Source of the DNA: Prorocentrum cordatum
Lineage: Eukaryota > Sar > Dinophyceae > Prorocentrales > Prorocentraceae
Assembly (NCBI GenBank): GCA_963575745.1
Contig: CAUYUJ010004313.1
Location: 1-64,000, forward strand
Direction: 5' to 3'
DNA: 64,000 nt
The notes beneath the pieces are model-generated. The model searched no databases. It saw only the letters and a list, made by a program, of their open reading frames with translations, and was not told where the DNA came from. How positions within the stretch are numbered: position 1 is the first letter of the stretch; each line of letters begins with the position of its first letter. Positions 61,384 through 64,000 of the stretch are shown piece after piece. A program made the position numbers and the translations under genes.

Positions 61384-62760
61384 CGATGCACCGTTATCGC
61401 TGCTCCACGGACCTACCACGAGTGCGCTCTGACCAGGAATCCGGGACAAGCATCGCCGCGGCGATGAGGGCCGCCAGGAGGCCCCCACAAGGTGAAAGCG
61501 AGGGTGAAGGATGGATGCCGGGGTGTCTCTTCCTTCTCCCCTCCCCACCACACCTCCGACCTCGGGATTCATTTTGCACGACGTGGATACCCGCACGTGT
61601 TCCCCAGGGACCGTCTTTTCATTCCGAGCTGCTCTCTGACAGTCCCAGGACTCAACAGAGGCCCCCCGAAAAGCGGAAAACGGTCCAAAATCATCCGCAG
61701 TGAATTTTCTCTTGGCTTCGCGACGCGAGGAACCACAAGGAACCCTCAGCTGTTCGCGAACGGGGGGGGGAGTGGGGTGAAGAAACGTGCGCCCTTCGTG
61801 TGCCTTGTGGGCTCGCGGTGGCAGTGTAACAGTGTAAGGGGCCCTGTAGGGCTCGTTCCCTACAATCCTCGATCCATCGACGTGTATTGCCCCCACGTTG
61901 CGGTCCGCATCCGCCGCCCCCCGTTTGCCAGTGGTGAAAAAGGCGCTTGAAACATGTGGCTGTCCCCCTCCTACTTTCCCACTCCCGCAGGGTCCAAAAT
62001 CGCGTTTGAGGGGGGGGGTAGGGGGGGGGGCGGGCTCCTGAACGCACCCCTGGGGCCTCCGCGCCTTCAAAGACACCCAAGATGACGCCAGCTGGCCTCC
62101 AACGCGCCGAAGAGGGATCATAACTAACAAATATGGTTTCCGGACCTTCCGCGGGGCCTCAAAGACGCCCCAATAGGGCTGAGGCCCCAAGAAACAAAAA
62201 TAGTCCCAATCCCTGCGTCGTCAACACAAACGCCTTTGGCGTCTTGAACGTGTCCAAGTCGCCCAAGGGGCTCCCAAGATCGTCCCAAGTTCGCCCCGAG
62301 ACGGCCCTAGGGACCCCAAGACGGCCCAAGAGACCCCTAAGAGAAGCCCGAACCAGCCCCAGCTGCTCCCAAAACAGTCTAAAACAGGGAATCTGAACTG
62401 ACTTGTCGGGCCACTCCCTCCAGAATAGCTCCGAGAGCACCCCAGAGGCCTCTCGAGCCGCTCCCACGAAGCCCCGAGAGCCCTCCAGGAGGCACCTGCG
62501 TAAAGGCCCGGATACGTCGAGGTACGCTCCCACGAGGCTGCCGAGAGGCATCCGAAGAGGCTCCAGCGTGCCTCCGAGCGGCGCCCCAGCCAGACGCTGC
62601 CCCCAGAGAGCCACGGGCGGCCACGACGCCCCCGCCCAGCGCCCCAAAGGCGGTGGCGGGCCTCGGCCTAAACCACATGCTGAACAGTCACACGTGTGTT
62701 CCATTGTGTTCACTGCGTTGACGGGACGATGTTCCACCACCACTACCACAGGCCATAGGT
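61384..62760. other. Spacer with family-5 remnant and degenerate CCAAGA repeat
   Basis: 61600-61690 resembles a family-5 arm (CCCCAGGGACCGTC, CATTCCGAG, GACAGTCCC). 62140-62640 is CCCCAAGACGGCCC-type degenerate repeat. No gene. Confidence 0.5.
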
Positions 62761-63744
62761 ACGAGAGTGAGGAGGATGAGGAGGAGATGGTGGAGGAGGA
62801 GGAGAAGGAAGAGGCGCCCCTATCCCCCGTCCTACCTATGGTAATGATGGTGGAACATGGGCCCATCACGCTTGCTTGTCCGAGCTTCCGACCCCGCACC
62901 GCGGCTAAAAAAATGCACATGCCAGCTCACATCGGACCGTCGAGCCGTGCCGTCCCCTCCTCGTGTTCACCCTGCGCGTCTTCCTCCTCGTCGCCGTGTC
63001 TTTCCCTCGGTTGCACCCCCCCACCTCTTATTCCTCCTTCTCGTCTTCTGTTGTGTCCTGCGCGTGGTCCTCGTCGTTCTCGCTTCCTGCTTCGTCGCCT
63101 CCTCCTCCTCTATCTCCTCTATCTCTTCCTCCTCCACCTCCTCCTCCTCCTCCTCTCCTTCTCCTCCTCCTCCTCGCCCTCGTTCCACTTTTGCGCGCAA
63201 ATCTACGCGTCCCCCATGCTCTTTGACACTGTCTGGAGGCCCGCAAATCCTCAACCTCGGCAGGGCTGCAAACGCACCCACCAGACGCGTAGAGGCACGC
63301 TGACCCATTATCCTTCCCAGACGCGGCCTCAGGTTCACGCCAGGGCCCTGCATCGCGTCCACCTCAACGTCACAGGGTGCGACCCTAGGCGCACTTCAAA
63401 GTTCCTTGCCGAACGATGATTGCGAAATTGTTGCCGCGCTTAGGAAAAGCGCTCTGATGTAGCCTCTTGCCACATGGGCCCGCGCATCCAAACGCCTCCT
63501 AAAATCTCGTCGTGAGTCCTTTCTGCGCGCAGTCCTTCCACACCACCGCCCTCACCTTCTTCAAATGGTGTTTCCGGTGGTCGCCACTCTTGTGTTCCTG
63601 CCGCGCCACAAGCAACACCCAACAGGCCCAAAGATGCCCCACAAAGACCCAATAGAGGCCCCCCGAAGTTCGCCAAGAAGCCTTGAAGGCCTCAGCCGTA
63701 GACTTCTTCCATCTTGTGGGTGTCGGCAAAATGGCGTAAGGCTC
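62761..63744. other. Spacer, pyrimidine-rich, no gene
   Basis: A short GGA tract at 62768-62812, then C/T-rich sequence with TCC runs to 63180; 63600-63690 has CCAAGA-type words. No supported ORF. Confidence 0.5.
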
Positions 63745-63984
63745 ATTGAGCAGGGACCGACCGTACCGGCATTCCTATAGGCCTACCACGAAATTTTCCT
63801 AGAAGCCGAACATGTTCTAAGACTAAAAACAATGGTCGTAGAACATAAACCCGATGTGTTAAAACAAGACGGTCCCGGCCAGAAATGTTCGAAAAACATT
63901 TCGTGGAAACCACAGAAGGTAAGGTTCTTAGAACATGGTTTGGTAGGCCTATAGGCAGGCAAGGACGCTTCGCCACTGCTTGAG
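63745..63984. repeat. Inverted-repeat element, TTCTTAGAAC type, copy 2
   Basis: Same order as copy 1 at 30809: ATTGAGCAGGGACCGACCGT, CCACGAAAT, CCCGATGTGT, ACATTTCGTGGAAACCACA, GGCCTATAGGCA, GGACGCTTCGCCACTGCTTG. Inverted ends CCGGCATTCCTATAGGCC and GGCCTATAGGCAGGC pair imperfectly. Confidence 0.75.
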
Positions 63985-64000
63985 CTCTTGGAAAGAACCT

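Noticed and set aside
60820-62190. 457-residue Cys/Val-rich minus-strand ORF
   Set aside because: Mostly translation of CA/CACG microsatellites joined to noncoding sequence.

Overview
This 64-kb window looks like nuclear DNA from a dinoflagellate. It is GC-rich and most of it is not coding. Simple-sequence DNA is very abundant, above all (TCC/GGA)n, with long (ATC)n, (AAC)n, CT, CA and ATGT tracts. The few genes have GT-AG introns stuffed with these repeats. The recognisable proteins belong to families typical of dinoflagellate genomes, and degenerate copies of the dinoflagellate spliced leader (DinoSL) lie just upstream of several genes. I did not assign a species. A 100-base run of N at 28695-28794 is an assembly gap.

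Layout. 1-7.9 kb: a plus-strand run of one partial gene and three multi-exon genes for acidic or Ala/Pro-rich proteins of unknown function. 10.9-15.7 kb: a transposase-like gene (one frameshift) whose last codons overlap the predicted start of a gene resembling a DNA cytosine methyltransferase; an 11-bp minisatellite lies upstream of the pair and a related one lies in the methyltransferase intron. 19.5-22.0 kb: a minus-strand retroelement fragment with a gag-like ORF and a reverse-transcriptase ORF cut off just after the YIDN motif. 22.4-23.4 kb: a 1-kb GATCGATAGTGA minisatellite. 23.5-47 kb: mostly repeats, with several small inverted-repeat elements in two to four copies, a hairpin insertion whose empty site is also present in the window, a 90-bp Cys-rich tandem repeat, and long ATC and TTG tracts. 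57.4-64 kb: further foldback elements, CA-type microsatellites and repeats.

The most striking region is 47.5-57.1 kb. Five consecutive minus-strand genes (one transposase-like, one zinc-ribbon protein, three unknown) are bounded and separated by 33 copies of a short hyphenated palindrome, AGCGADTNNATCGCT. By eye I found it nowhere else in the window. Each gene has the same order: palindrome, about 30 nt, a degenerate DinoSL-like sequence, 37-60 nt, ATG, ORF. Four of the five also end near a run of 7-9 A, next to the following palindromes. This suggests a chain of retroposed, once trans-spliced mRNAs held between palindromic spacers, possibly a composite mobile element. That interpretation is inference; the sequence pattern itself is directly visible.

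Exon boundaries were placed by hand from GT-AG sites, reading frame and phase. Family names rest on recognising motifs, not on database searches.
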